Of a DNA stretch of 64,000 nucleotides, positions 9,683 through 18,414 are shown one piece after another (the stretch's first letter is position 1; each line of letters opens with the position of its first letter). The notes under the pieces were generated by a model. That model had not been told where the DNA came from. It worked only from the letters and a program-made list of their open reading frames with translations, and did not search any database. The position numbers and the translations under genes were made by a program. Source of the stretch: Pontibacter sp. G13 (GTDB lineage: Bacteria; Bacteroidota; Bacteroidia; J057); assembly GCF_031851795.1 (NCBI RefSeq), contig NZ_CP134696.1, positions 4,794,501 to 4,858,500 on the forward strand, in the 5' to 3' direction.

Positions 9683-9711
9683 GAGCGCCATTTCCTGCGG
9701 GAATGGCGCTC
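9683..9711 (+). terminator. Terminator after purF
   Basis: A 13-bp stem with one wobble (GAGCGCCATTTCC / GGGAATGGCGCTC), a very short loop and a TTTTTGT tail, 26 bases after the stop codon. Confidence 0.8.
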
Positions 9712-9989
9712 TTTTTGTATAGGTAATGACATCTCTTTCGTCGTCATGAATGATCCCGTTCGGGGAAGTAGGCGGACGGAGGAAGGATCTTCCACAGTCT
9801 GATGGGCGATCCAAAGACCTGGAAAGCCTTCTATCTCAGGAGAAACCTATAGAAGGCGAGTTAGAACCGAGATTATTTCTTCCAGCCTGTTGTACCAGGG
9901 CTGAGCTGTTCGGACTACTTCCGATTCGCCAGATAGTATTGTGTCGAGTCATCTTGGCCTCTAGGGCAAGATTCAATCCGGAATCTATC

Positions 9990-10994
9990 ATGTCTTCTAC
10001 TTCAACCTCCCGCAACTCCACTACCTTATGGGTTCCTCGTCTAACCAATGTCCATCCCAAGGATCGCTGGTTGGCCCTGGGATTCCTCCTGACCGCTCTG
10101 TTCCTATGGGCATTCAACCAATTTGCTGTTCCGCTTATTCAGCAAGCCGCCCAATCTCCAGCACCCTCCATCATCACCGTATACACCATTGATATTGGGC
10201 CTACACCAGAAGCATCTGGGGCGACTGAATCCGCTGCCATTCCGGTGGCATCTGAACCGGATATTCATCAGTCTCATTCCATTCCTCCTTTTTTGCATCC
10301 AACTTATCTGGATGTAGAAGGCAAGCGCATGTCCAATGCCGAATTGGTCTTTACAATTGAGCAGCATGTTCCTGATGTGAAATATGAATTGGATTTTGGA
10401 GATGGAAGCCGTACCTCACTTCGGAAGCGTACCGTACATGCCTACCAATTTCCGGGTGAATTTATCGTGACGCTGCTCATGACCTATGAAGGCAAGACCT
10501 ATGAATTCACCAAAGACCTGTACATTCACCCAAAAATTGATCGCGCCAGACCGATTGCTGTACGGAATGAGGAAATCCTTTCAAGCCCTACCCCAAATCA
10601 AGAATTGGCACATGTGGCAATGGCTCCTATGAGCCAACCTGTAGATCACACGCACTCTGAATTGATTTTGGAGCCTTGGATGATTCCTCAGAACTATCCC
10701 CAGTTTCCCGGAGGGGAAAAAAAGCTCATCCAATACATCCGGAGAAATGCCAAATATCCTCGTATCGCTCGAAATCACGAGGTGGAAGGAACGGTATTGG
10801 TGAAATTTGACGTGTCGGATGAGGGGATTTTGTCGAATATCAAAGTGGTCAAGAGCCTTGGATTTGGATTAGATGAAGAAGCTATTCGACTGGTGAAGGC
10901 CATGCCTAAGTGGCGACCTGCCATGATTGATGGAAATGCTGTGAATTTTCATGAGATCCTCCCATTTACCTTCAAGCTCCTGAGTACGGATTAG
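9990..10994 (+). CDS. TonB-family energy transducer with periplasmic PKD-like domain
   Basis: A 334-residue protein. I start it at ATG 9990 (MSSTSTSRNST), because the frame upstream lacks protein-like composition. One membrane segment lies at about residues 28-50 (LALGFLLTALFLWAFNQF). A short linker is followed by a PKD-like domain with the signature YELDFGDGS, then a TonB C-terminal domain (YPQFPGGEKKLIQYIRRNAKYP to the end). TonB proteins pass energy from ExbB/ExbD to outer-membrane transporters. The PKD insert between membrane anchor and TonB domain is unusual and may contact a surface glycan or protein. There is no adjacent exbB or exbD; those lie 10 kb away. Confidence 0.85.
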   Translation: MSSTSTSRNSTTLWVPRLTNVHPKDRWLALGFLLTALFLWAFNQFAVPLIQQAAQSPAPSIITVYTIDIGPTPEASGATESAAIPVASEPDIHQSHSIPPFLHPTYLDVEGKRMSNAELVFTIEQHVPDVKYELDFGDGSRTSLRKRTVHAYQFPGEFIVTLLMTYEGKTYEFTKDLYIHPKIDRARPIAVRNEEILSSPTPNQELAHVAMAPMSQPVDHTHSELILEPWMIPQNYPQFPGGEKKLIQYIRRNAKYPRIARNHEVEGTVLVKFDVSDEGILSNIKVVKSLGFGLDEEAIRLVKAMPKWRPAMIDGNAVNFHEILPFTFKLLSTD

Positions 10995-11031
10995 GCAATT
11001 CCATGCAAATCCTTCAAAGCGAAACACTCAA

Positions 11032-11069
11032 AAAAACGCCCGCATCCAGAAGAAGATGCGGGCGTTTTT
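11032..11069. terminator. Bidirectional terminator
   Basis: A 15-bp perfect stem (AAAAACGCCCGCATC / GATGCGGGCGTTTTT) with an 8-base loop. A-runs on one side and T-runs on the other serve both the tonB-like gene and the minus-strand cytochrome gene. Confidence 0.85.
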
Positions 11070-11108
11070 CATACCAAAGCTGTGTTTTCCACCAGATCAT
11101 CCTTGGTA

Positions 11109-12203
11109 CTAGGGACGTGGATAGTCCTTCGGGTCCATTTGCTGAATCCAGTCGTTGATCAGCTCGGCACTTTCTTTATGCACTACTTTTCGACCAACTT
11201 CGGGCATCATGACGCCTGGATCTTCGGATTCGATCCGGAGCATAAGGATAGAGGAATTAGGGTCTCCAGGAATGATATCGTAGAGCAGTCCACCAGAACC
11301 GCGACCAGCGGCCACAGGCGATTTGTGGATTCCCCAGATGTAGGGATCATCCTGATGGATGTCAAGGAAGAGTCCAGAAGTACTTGCTGGTCCGTGTTCA
11401 TTGTGACAGTGGGCACAGTTGATGTCCAGCCAGATTCTTGCACGCTCGTCGATGGAGCCTGTCGAAGGATCATCCCAAACGGGTGCTTTGGGGACTTTGG
11501 ACCAATCTTCAGGAAGATTGGTCATCATATTTTGAGCTTTCCAGTGTTCAAGTTGATTTTGGGTTCCGTGGGCAAAGGCATATTCCCCGTTGAGCTGTCT
11601 TGCGGAAGGACCAATCGGACGCATGGCGCCTTTGAAGGAGTGGCAACCTTTGCATTGGTTCTGATTGGGCATGACGTACTCTAACTTCTGCTTTTTACCC
11701 TTGCTGTCTTTCCAGGAGATCTGCTTTCTGCCGCCAGCTACTTCCAGATAGGCTTCTGTTTGGTCGTCATTCCAGTGATAGGGAACGGCTCTCCAGCCTG
11801 CTTCTTGGTGGATAAGCAGACGGGTTTCCAGCAATTGACGTCCTTTTTCTGGATTGCGCTCATCATGGGGATAGTAGAAAGTTTTGATCAAAACTGTACC
11901 GACTGGGAAATCCAAAACTTCATGGTCGTTAAAGTCCACAGATGCGCCTTCCGGTAGCTTTACAAACCGCTGTTTCCAGGCATAATCTGAAAAAAGCGGT
12001 GTGTTCAAGTCATAGGGAACCACGCCATTCACGGGGTCGAGCTGGGCCATTTCTCCCTGAAAAAATCCATAGTCGGATAGTTTCATGTGCACGCCCTCAG
12101 GGAGATCCTGTGGCTTTTCGGCAAATCCAACAATCAGGATCAGGACGGCACTCAGCGCCATCATTCTCAAAAGTGCCTTGGGTAACTTCATAGAACCGAT
12201 CAT
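11109..12203 (-). CDS. SO2930-family diheme c-type cytochrome
   Basis: A 364-residue exported protein with an N-terminal hydrophobic signal (residues 5-27). Two heme-attachment motifs, CKGCH (184-188) and CAHCH (263-267), and methionines near the C-terminus (ILMLRI, GVMMPEVG) are consistent with two c-type hemes. The family (TIGR03806 type) is known to occur beside a parallel beta-helix protein, exactly as here with the gene at 12272. It is probably periplasmic or surface redox. A second in-frame ATG at 12191 (MKLPKAL) is an equally good start. Substrate and electron partner are unknown. Confidence 0.88.
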   Translation of the reverse strand: MIGSMKLPKALLRMMALSAVLILIVGFAEKPQDLPEGVHMKLSDYGFFQGEMAQLDPVNGVVPYDLNTPLFSDYAWKQRFVKLPEGASVDFNDHEVLDFPVGTVLIKTFYYPHDERNPEKGRQLLETRLLIHQEAGWRAVPYHWNDDQTEAYLEVAGGRKQISWKDSKGKKQKLEYVMPNQNQCKGCHSFKGAMRPIGPSARQLNGEYAFAHGTQNQLEHWKAQNMMTNLPEDWSKVPKAPVWDDPSTGSIDERARIWLDINCAHCHNEHGPASTSGLFLDIHQDDPYIWGIHKSPVAAGRGSGGLLYDIIPGDPNSSILMLRIESEDPGVMMPEVGRKVVHKESAELINDWIQQMDPKDYPRP

Positions 12204-12271
12204 ACTTGCAGTAAGGTAGAGTAGAGTAGGGGGGCCGGTGAATTTCCGACCCCATTTCTTCGAGGGAGAGA

Positions 12272-13519
12272 TTAGTTGGCTTTGGAAAGTGGTGGTGCTG
12301 CCAATGCCTCATGCTCACAGTTGAAGCTCGCAGTGGCATTGCGGTTCATGTTCTTGAATCCATTGTCGGCGTCGAGGTTCACGACATTGATGCCCTCGCC
12401 TTCTTGGATACAGACGGTGTACTCTGTTTTGTATTGGCCATTTTCGCCAATAGCCTCAGGGTCGAGAATGCCATCATACATGATTTCAGGAAGATCTTTG
12501 TTGAGTTTGAGCTTCCACTTCAACAACTTTCCGATACGGCTATTGGTCTTGATGCCTTTTTCCGCAGCTACATACGTGTTGTCATGCACGAAAATGGCCT
12601 TCGGGTATGGGTCGTACTTAGGATCCGTAATGGGCGTCTCTGTCATGTGATAGGACACGATGGACATTTGGGCAGTGCGATTGCCTTTGATTTGGTTGTT
12701 GAATACCTCAACCCCGCTAGTAGCCAGAACCATGACGCCGGTTCCCGGTGGAATTTTGGCGACGGTGTTGCCCGGCTCTGCAAAGTTCTTGTAGTTGTTG
12801 TTCTCCACGAGATTGTCATACAGACGGACATTTCCTCCTTTGCCTTTGGGCAGGTTGGGGAGGTCAAATACCAAGAGTCCACCGGTATTGTGGTGTGCGT
12901 GACAGTTGTAAACATCCGCCATGGTGGAGTTTTCGATCTCGATCCCTGCTACATTGTGATAGGCTTCGGTATTGCGGACTACGATATCGTGAGATTGTCC
13001 CACGTAGATCCCGGCGTCAGAAGACCCAATCGCAACGCATTCATCGATCAAAACTCGCTCGCTCTGTACAGGATACAGGCCGTAGGCGCCATTGGAGGTT
13101 TTGGGTTTGCCTGTCCATTCGGCTTTAACGCGGATGAATGAAATGCCCTTGGTATCCATGACCTTGATGCAATCACCTTTGGCATCTTGGACGGTCAGGT
13201 CCTGAATGATGATGTTTTCGCAGTTGGCAAATCTAAGGCCCTCAGCCCCTTCATCCTGTTGCTTGAAAGAAATGATGGTTTGGTCCATGCCTGCGCCCAT
13301 CACGACAATATGTTTCTTCTCGTCCATGGAGATGGATGCCTGAGAAGTATAAAGACCTGCTGGAATACGAATGGTATCGCCATCTTCGGCCATGATGAAT
13401 TGGGTCTGCAATTCCTTCTGAATATCCTTGGCCTCTTGGGCTTGGACGGTGAAGGTCAAACAGACTGCCGACAAAGTAGTGGCAAGAAATCTTCTCATAG
13501 TAGTAAGTGGTTTCGTCAT
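12272..13519 (-). CDS. Exported parallel beta-helix protein paired with the diheme cytochrome
   Basis: A 415-residue protein with a signal peptide (FLATTLSAVCLTFTVQAQ). The body is a right-handed parallel beta-helix (TIGR03805/pectate-lyase-like) with repeating strands such as RVLIDECVAIGSSDAGIYVGQ and NTEAYHNVAGIEIENS. The N-terminal segment DGDTIRIPAGLYT is typical of the fold. Homologues are encoded next to SO2930-type cytochromes, suggesting that the two act together. Known beta-helix proteins are mostly polysaccharide lyases, isomerases or adhesins, but no catalytic residues could be assigned. The likely start is 13519, or 13498 (MRRFLATT). A TetR gene is divergent upstream. Confidence 0.85.
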   Translation of the reverse strand: MTKPLTTMRRFLATTLSAVCLTFTVQAQEAKDIQKELQTQFIMAEDGDTIRIPAGLYTSQASISMDEKKHIVVMGAGMDQTIISFKQQDEGAEGLRFANCENIIIQDLTVQDAKGDCIKVMDTKGISFIRVKAEWTGKPKTSNGAYGLYPVQSERVLIDECVAIGSSDAGIYVGQSHDIVVRNTEAYHNVAGIEIENSTMADVYNCHAHHNTGGLLVFDLPNLPKGKGGNVRLYDNLVENNNYKNFAEPGNTVAKIPPGTGVMVLATSGVEVFNNQIKGNRTAQMSIVSYHMTETPITDPKYDPYPKAIFVHDNTYVAAEKGIKTNSRIGKLLKWKLKLNKDLPEIMYDGILDPEAIGENGQYKTEYTVCIQEGEGINVVNLDADNGFKNMNRNATASFNCEHEALAAPPLSKAN

Positions 13520-13646
13520 AGGAATAAAGCTTTCGCTCTCAATCCCATAGCGGTGAAGATTGGGTGGGTTAAAACAATCAGATTAAACTAGGGTATTTAG
13601 GAATTTCCAGACTTCAATATGAGAAATTCAGATAAATTGAGCAACC

Positions 13647-13662
13647 TTTCAATTAATTGAAA
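13647..13662. promoter_or_regulatory. Perfect 16-bp palindrome, candidate TetR operator
   Basis: TTTCAATTAATTGAAA is a perfect palindrome in the 207-base region between the divergent beta-helix/cytochrome genes and the TetR gene. Its position, 65 bases from the regulator start, suits an operator controlling one or both directions. This is inferred from position and symmetry only. Confidence 0.45.
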
Positions 13663-13726
13663 ACCTATTCAATCAATATTTGTAGGATAATGTTGTAATT
13701 TCAGCTAAAATCTATCAGAAGCATCC

Positions 13727-14326
13727 ATGGGCCGAAAAAGCATCGCTGAAATCCGGAGAAAAGAAATGTTGGAAGCGTTCTACGATTTGATCGTGGACGA
13801 AGGGATGGAAAAGGCTTCAGTGGCCAAACTCGCCAAGAGGATGGGCGTGAATGCCAGCTTGGTCATTCATTATTTCCAGACCAAAGATGCATTGGTGGGA
13901 GCGTTGATTGAGTATATGCTGAATCGCTATGAGCAAAAGTTTTTGCCGCTGCTCCACAGTCAAGATACTCCGGAACAGCGGCTTCAATGGGTGTTTTCGG
14001 CACTTTTCAGCAAAGAGTGGGATGAGGCGCAAGGAAGCATTTTCTATACCTGCCTTCCGCTGATTTTTAGGAATGAATCAGTCCGTCTCCAATACCAGCA
14101 TTTGTTTCAGCGCTTTAAGCGATACGCTGTCGATGAATTGGCTCAAGCTCGTGATGCTGGAATGATTCAGGTGAAAAACCTTGAACTTGCTGCTGATTTA
14201 TTGATAACCTGCCTAGAGGGATTCAATGTCTATGAGCGCATTCGGCAAGATGAGGCAGCATTCGAAGAGATGTCTCAAACCCTTCAAAGCGTATTGTTGA
14301 ATGCCTTCCAAACCGGTCTGGTTTAA
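13727..14326 (+). CDS. TetR/AcrR-family transcriptional regulator
   Basis: A 199-residue protein. The N-terminal helix-turn-helix covers residues about 10-55 (KEMLEAFYDLIVDEGMEKAS, then GVNASLVIHYFQTKDAL), the usual TetR signature. The C-terminal 140 residues are the helical ligand-binding and dimerisation domain, similar in layout to BetI-type members. It is transcribed divergently from the beta-helix/cytochrome pair, so it probably regulates them through the palindrome at 13647-13662. Its 3' end overlaps the convergent gene at 14323 by four bases, with no terminator between them. The ligand is unknown. Confidence 0.88.
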   Translation: MGRKSIAEIRRKEMLEAFYDLIVDEGMEKASVAKLAKRMGVNASLVIHYFQTKDALVGALIEYMLNRYEQKFLPLLHSQDTPEQRLQWVFSALFSKEWDEAQGSIFYTCLPLIFRNESVRLQYQHLFQRFKRYAVDELAQARDAGMIQVKNLELAADLLITCLEGFNVYERIRQDEAAFEEMSQTLQSVLLNAFQTGLV

Positions 14327-15069
14327 TACTTGAATTTCACCTTGATCAATTGAAATGCCTCTGGGGTGCCAGGTATGTAGCTTCCTTCCACTAACGGTCT
14401 AAAGGTCCATTGTCTCACGGCTTTATCTGTGATGATCCCCAGAAATGGAACGACCTCCTCTCCCGGAATTTTACCTTCGTAGTCATCGATCCATGCAATG
14501 CTGCCATCTGGATCTACCCGAAGATCTACCGATACGTAGCCGTGCTTGGTGGAACGATTCACCGGCCGTAGAAGCCGAATCGGTTTCCGATCTCCAAGTC
14601 CGGAAACCATGCACCTCCCATCCATCGAGAATAGCACTCCACTGCCTGCAAAATTGAATTGAATCAGTACCCGCATAAATTCCTCTACCTGGGGCATCTG
14701 AGGATTCAGGGGAGAAAATTTCCATTGCTTGACAGCTTCTCTGGCCGATTTTAGCATGTCTGCGTTGAGCCTTGTCACGGTGGACCGATCCAATTGAACG
14801 GAATTGACAGAACCACTTGGAAGGATTCCAATCCGAAATGAGATGAGTCCTACTTTTTGACCGACAAAGGCTGGAGGTGGGATTTCTAGTGGCTTACGTG
14901 TGAGGAAGCTGCTCCCATCCGCTCGGGTAAATGAGTAGAGCGTTTCGGGGTCCATCATGTTCATTCGCTCGAATTCATACTCCTCAGTTTGAGGAAATTG
15001 GAATCCTGAATGAATGAAAAATAAGACGCAAAGCAAGGAGCTTAGCAGGAAATGCCAGATGAAGCGCAT
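14323..15069 (-). CDS. Exported protein with two TonB-C-like domains
   Basis: A 248-residue protein with an N-terminal hydrophobic segment (residues 3-22) acting as signal or anchor. Two successive units resemble the TonB C-terminal fold: residues about 75-135 (GLISFRIGILPSGSVNSVQL ... VKQWKFSPL) and about 175-248 (YVSVDLRVDPDGSIAWIDDYEG ... VRQWTFRPL). Each ends with the same W-x-F-x-P-L pattern. No proline-rich linker is present, so it is unlikely to be a classical energy transducer and may be a soluble periplasmic relative. Its stop codon overlaps the end of the TetR gene. The function is unknown. Confidence 0.75.
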   Translation of the reverse strand: MRFIWHFLLSSLLCVLFFIHSGFQFPQTEEYEFERMNMMDPETLYSFTRADGSSFLTRKPLEIPPPAFVGQKVGLISFRIGILPSGSVNSVQLDRSTVTRLNADMLKSAREAVKQWKFSPLNPQMPQVEEFMRVLIQFNFAGSGVLFSMDGRCMVSGLGDRKPIRLLRPVNRSTKHGYVSVDLRVDPDGSIAWIDDYEGKIPGEEVVPFLGIITDKAVRQWTFRPLVEGSYIPGTPEAFQLIKVKFKY

Positions 15070-15180
15070 AGATCTTGGATTATGGCATGAAATTGATACT
15101 CAGCCGAGAGATTCCAAAATCGAGTCGAGTAACTGGTACTTTTTAGGAGACGATTGGGCAAAAAAAAGAGAGTAGGTACA

Positions 15181-15566
15181 ACTCCTATTGTTAAATGATT
15201 TTCCATTTGGAAAATCTGGAGTAATTACCAACTCTCCGTTATCTGTCGTTACAGATAACTATGTGGTGCTCGTACTGAGCTTTGGGTCAAAAGGCGGGAA
15301 TTGGAGGTACATGCCCATATCTGGTGTGCGTTTGATATGTGAAACATAATCCCAATTCCCAAATGTCTGAAGTATCAGACAGCGGTAGTTTATCAGAAGT
15401 GGCACATCAAAACTACCTGTGGATCTTTATGCAAATAACGTTTGGTCGAATGAGAGAGCTGACCTTGGTACTTGTAGGTGTGAGTAAAAAATTACTCACG
15501 TCCAACGTATCAGCTCTCTTGACCTGATCTTTCAGGTCGGTTTCCAGCTGGTATTGTTAGGCCAGC
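15181..15566. ncRNA. Hairpin-dense non-coding region, candidate structured RNA
   Basis: This 386-base stretch of the 546-base gap between 15069 and 15616 contains at least eight good hairpins. Perfect stems with 4-base loops are at 15197-15216 (8 bp, enclosed by ACTCC/GGAGT), 15238-15259 (9 bp), 15364-15381 (7 bp), 15480-15499 (8 bp, inside a 10-bp stem 15453-15462/15510-15519) and 15521-15538 (7 bp). Longer stems pair 15296-15304 with 15352-15360 (9 bp) and 15384-15391 with 15410-15417 (8 bp). A 5-bp stem lies at 15547-15566. I recognise no rnpB, tmRNA, 6S or SRP signature, and the strand is unresolved. Confidence 0.45.
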
Positions 15567-15615
15567 CTTATTACATGTATTAAGAACTGGATCATTTTTG
15601 GATTGTTTTTTCCAT

Positions 15616-16881
15616 TTACAAAAAAATCGAAAAAAATATTCCACCTGCCATAGCTGCGATGAGGGTGTTGGCGAAATTTACGGTGTCATTCGTCATGAGA
15701 CCATTGCGTTGAAGACTCGCTCCGAGCAGGGAATCCGCCAAATTGCCGATGATACCAGCTCCGATCACGATTCCGCAATACGCCCATTCACCCGAAAGAC
15801 CACAATATGCCACCGCGATGATGGCACTTGCCAAATACCCGACCAAGGAGCCCTCTAGGCTAATGACTCCATCAAGACCACGTTGCCCTCGTTTTCCATT
15901 TCTGAGATCCCAAAAGGATTTCCCCAGGATATTCCCGAGTTCCGAGGACCAAGTATCTCCTGCTGCAGATGCGATACTGCATGCCAGCATAACTTCCCAA
16001 ATTTGAGCCTGCTCTGGGAAGACCCAAGCAGTGAACCCACAGATCATGGCCGTCCCTCCATTGGCAAAGGCATGTCGGACAGATCGCTTGCCCCCCAATT
16101 CCTGCTCCAAGCCCAACGATTCTTTGCTCCGCTTTTTCCAGCTGGAGGCTCCCGTTCCCATGACAAAAAACAGAAACAAAAGCGCCAGTGCTGGCCATCC
16201 TCCTCCTAGAAACATGCCCATTCCAATCCATCCTCCAACAATAGCTCCCGGAAGATCAATCTTGCCTGATGCAATACTGGCTATGACAAATAGTACCATC
16301 AGGAGTATCACCCAGGGAAATTGAATCGGAAAAAAGAAACTGCCAGATGATAGCGCATAATATCCCCAAACGAAGGTGGCAGAAGCGCTCCATGACATTG
16401 CAAGGGGTTTTGAGATGATTCCATTGAGCCTTCCGATCCCGTAACCTATACTACTGCTGATAAGAGCCACGATGATGAGCTCGCGAATGGAAAGGAGTTG
16501 CTGGATATTCGAGTCAAAGCTGACCAGCCAACATACTCCACAGATCGCACCTGCCCATTGGATTAACCATCCCAAGGGTCTGGCTGATGGATGGGGCATA
16601 CCTGTTGAAATCATGCCCGCAAAACTCAAGCAGGTTCCTGTTACCAGTGAGAATCCCCACCAAGCAGGTTGAAAGAGACCAATCACCGACAGGCTTGCCA
16701 AGCTGGAGACAATCTCAAAAATGCCAAGCCGGAGGGATTGGGTGTTCCATCGAAATCCCAATAGTATCGCCAAAAAGGCCAATGTGGAAGCGGATAGCCA
16801 AAAGGAGGGAAGGTAGTTCAGCAATATCAATGGGGCCCAAATGGGAAGCAATAGTGCCCATTGCTTGGAAAAGGAGTTCAT
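15616..16881 (-). CDS. DUF92 (VTE6-like) integral membrane protein
   Basis: A 421-residue polytopic membrane protein with about 11-12 hydrophobic segments. The C-terminal half carries the DUF92 family signatures: AAGDTWSSELG, then RGLDGVISLEGSL, and GNLADSLLGA followed by NDTVNFANT. The plant member VTE6 is described as a phytyl-phosphate kinase, so an isoprenoid phosphate kinase role is possible but unproven in bacteria. The N-terminal 180 residues are a membrane extension of lower conservation. It stands alone and reads toward the hairpin-rich region 15181-15566. Confidence 0.88.
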   Translation of the reverse strand: MNSFSKQWALLLPIWAPLILLNYLPSFWLSASTLAFLAILLGFRWNTQSLRLGIFEIVSSLASLSVIGLFQPAWWGFSLVTGTCLSFAGMISTGMPHPSARPLGWLIQWAGAICGVCWLVSFDSNIQQLLSIRELIIVALISSSIGYGIGRLNGIISKPLAMSWSASATFVWGYYALSSGSFFFPIQFPWVILLMVLFVIASIASGKIDLPGAIVGGWIGMGMFLGGGWPALALLFLFFVMGTGASSWKKRSKESLGLEQELGGKRSVRHAFANGGTAMICGFTAWVFPEQAQIWEVMLACSIASAAGDTWSSELGNILGKSFWDLRNGKRGQRGLDGVISLEGSLVGYLASAIIAVAYCGLSGEWAYCGIVIGAGIIGNLADSLLGASLQRNGLMTNDTVNFANTLIAAMAGGIFFSIFL

Positions 16882-17021
16882 GTTTCGAAAATAGCGAATT
16901 CCAACTGCGAATGCGTCATTTCTGTCTTTTCCCTCATGAGGATATTTTTTGAATTAAAAATATGTTTATTGCTTCTAAGTCAAACCATTGCCCTGATGGG
17001 GCCTCTCAACATACATGAACT

Positions 17022-18218
17022 ATGACCCTAAAGAACAAATTATTGCTTGGGGCGCTCGCTGCGATCATTTTGCTCGGGATCTCCGTTTCCAGTAGACTTT
17101 TCGAACATGTGAATGCAGGCCAAATCTGCATCATTCAAGCGCCGATTTCCGGTAAATTGACGATTCACATGGAGCAAGGGCTCAAATGGCAGGGATTCGG
17201 CACCGTGTCGATGTATCAAAAAGAAAGTGAATATTCCTTCTCCCATGCGCTAGACAAAGGGAGTAGCTTCGATGAGAGTATTCCGATCCGATTCAATGAT
17301 GGCGGTAAAGCTCGAATCTCTGGTTCCTTCCGATATGGGCTACCCAAGTCCGAAGATTTGATTCTCGATCTACATACCAAATATGGAAGCCAAACTTCCG
17401 TGGATCAGGAATTGGTTCGGACTGTCATCGAAAAGGCGGTCTACATGACGGGTCCGCTGATGTCGTCCAAAGAATCTTCCTCCGAAAAGCGGAATGCCCT
17501 CCTTTCATATATTGAAGATCAGGCCAAGATTGGGGTGTACCGCACCCGTGTCGTGGAGCGTCTAGTTGATGACCCGCTTTCCGGCAAGAAAAAGCCGGTA
17601 GCAGTGACGGAATTGGTCACGGACTCTGTGGGCAATTATCTCCGTGCAGATGAGTCTCCATTGTCGAGCTTCGGAATCAATATCTACAACTTGTCTCTCA
17701 ATCGGATCAAGTACGACGAGACGATTGAACGCCAGATTGCTGAACAGCAGAATGCCACGATGCGTGTTCAAACAGCGATTGCGGAAGCTCGCGAAGCGGA
17801 ACAACAGGCCATCAAGGCAGAATCTGAAGGTAAAGCCGAAGCAGCACGTGCTCGGGCAGAGATGGAAGTGATTAAGGTAAAAGCAGTTACCGAGGCCGAG
17901 AAAAAGCGGGATGTAGCCCTGCTAGCCATGGAAGCGGCTGAATTTTACAAGAAAGAGCAGATGCTGATCGGTGAAGGGGATGCCGCACGTAAGCGTCTCG
18001 CTGCACAAGCCAACGGATCTTTGGAACAACGCCTAGAGGCCTATATGGCTGTACAGAAATACTGGGCAGATGCATTTTCCAAGAGCCAACAGCCATTTGT
18101 GCCTAGCATTGTCATGGGTGAGGGTACGGCTCAAAGTTCATCTGCAGGCGCCTGGATGGATATGATGATGATGAAAGCAGCAAGAGATCTACAGCTTGAT
18201 ATGCGGGTCCAGAAATAG
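17022..18218 (+). CDS. SPFH/Band 7 membrane protein
   Basis: A 398-residue protein with one N-terminal membrane segment (LLLGALAAIILLGISVSS, residues 7-24). An SPFH/Band 7-like domain occupies residues about 27-235 (AGQICIIQAPISGKL opening). A long Ala/Glu/Lys coiled coil follows at residues about 235-330 (EAREAEQQAIKAESEGKAEA). This layout is typical of prohibitin/flotillin-type proteins that form membrane-associated rings and organise membrane domains or proteases. The C-terminus contains a run of methionines (MDMMMMKAA). It is a single gene ended by a strong terminator. A second, distinct prohibitin-like protein is at 49345. Confidence 0.82.
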   Translation: MTLKNKLLLGALAAIILLGISVSSRLFEHVNAGQICIIQAPISGKLTIHMEQGLKWQGFGTVSMYQKESEYSFSHALDKGSSFDESIPIRFNDGGKARISGSFRYGLPKSEDLILDLHTKYGSQTSVDQELVRTVIEKAVYMTGPLMSSKESSSEKRNALLSYIEDQAKIGVYRTRVVERLVDDPLSGKKKPVAVTELVTDSVGNYLRADESPLSSFGINIYNLSLNRIKYDETIERQIAEQQNATMRVQTAIAEAREAEQQAIKAESEGKAEAARARAEMEVIKVKAVTEAEKKRDVALLAMEAAEFYKKEQMLIGEGDAARKRLAAQANGSLEQRLEAYMAVQKYWADAFSKSQQPFVPSIVMGEGTAQSSSAGAWMDMMMMKAARDLQLDMRVQK

Positions 18219-18241
18219 ACTTCGCTTCCTGCTTATCACAT

Positions 18242-18275
18242 AAAAGGGACCGCTTCTGGTGAGGCGGTCCCTTTT
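18242..18275 (+). terminator. Terminator after the SPFH gene
   Basis: A 12-bp perfect stem (AAAAGGGACCGC / GCGGTCCCTTTT) with a 10-base loop and a T-run, 23 bases after the stop codon. Confidence 0.85.
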
Positions 18276-18329
18276 TGATGAGGGCAATCGTACGAGAAAT
18301 GAGTTTCTATTCAGACTTCTCAAAAATCA

Positions 18330-18356
18330 CCCCCAAGATCGGTCGGATCTTGGGGG
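18330..18356 (-). terminator. Terminator of the outer-membrane barrel gene
   Basis: An 11-bp perfect stem (CCCCCAAGATC / GATCTTGGGGG). On the minus strand it is followed by TGATTTTTG, so it ends transcription of the gene at 18415-19092. Confidence 0.75.
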
Positions 18357-18414
18357 CACTCCCTTATGCGGATAGCGATCGGCTATCACAGTTAAGCTGT
18401 CTATGTTTGTGCGA

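Noticed and set aside
15339-15527. A 62-codon open frame inside the hairpin cluster
   Set aside because: Its codons run through several perfect stems and no protein motif is visible. The RNA structure explains the region better.
15500-15562. Integron attC-like site: GTCCAAC and GTTAGGC 62 bases apart around nested stems
   Set aside because: The two boxes match the degenerate consensus but are not complementary to each other. No integrase, second attC site or cassette gene is present.
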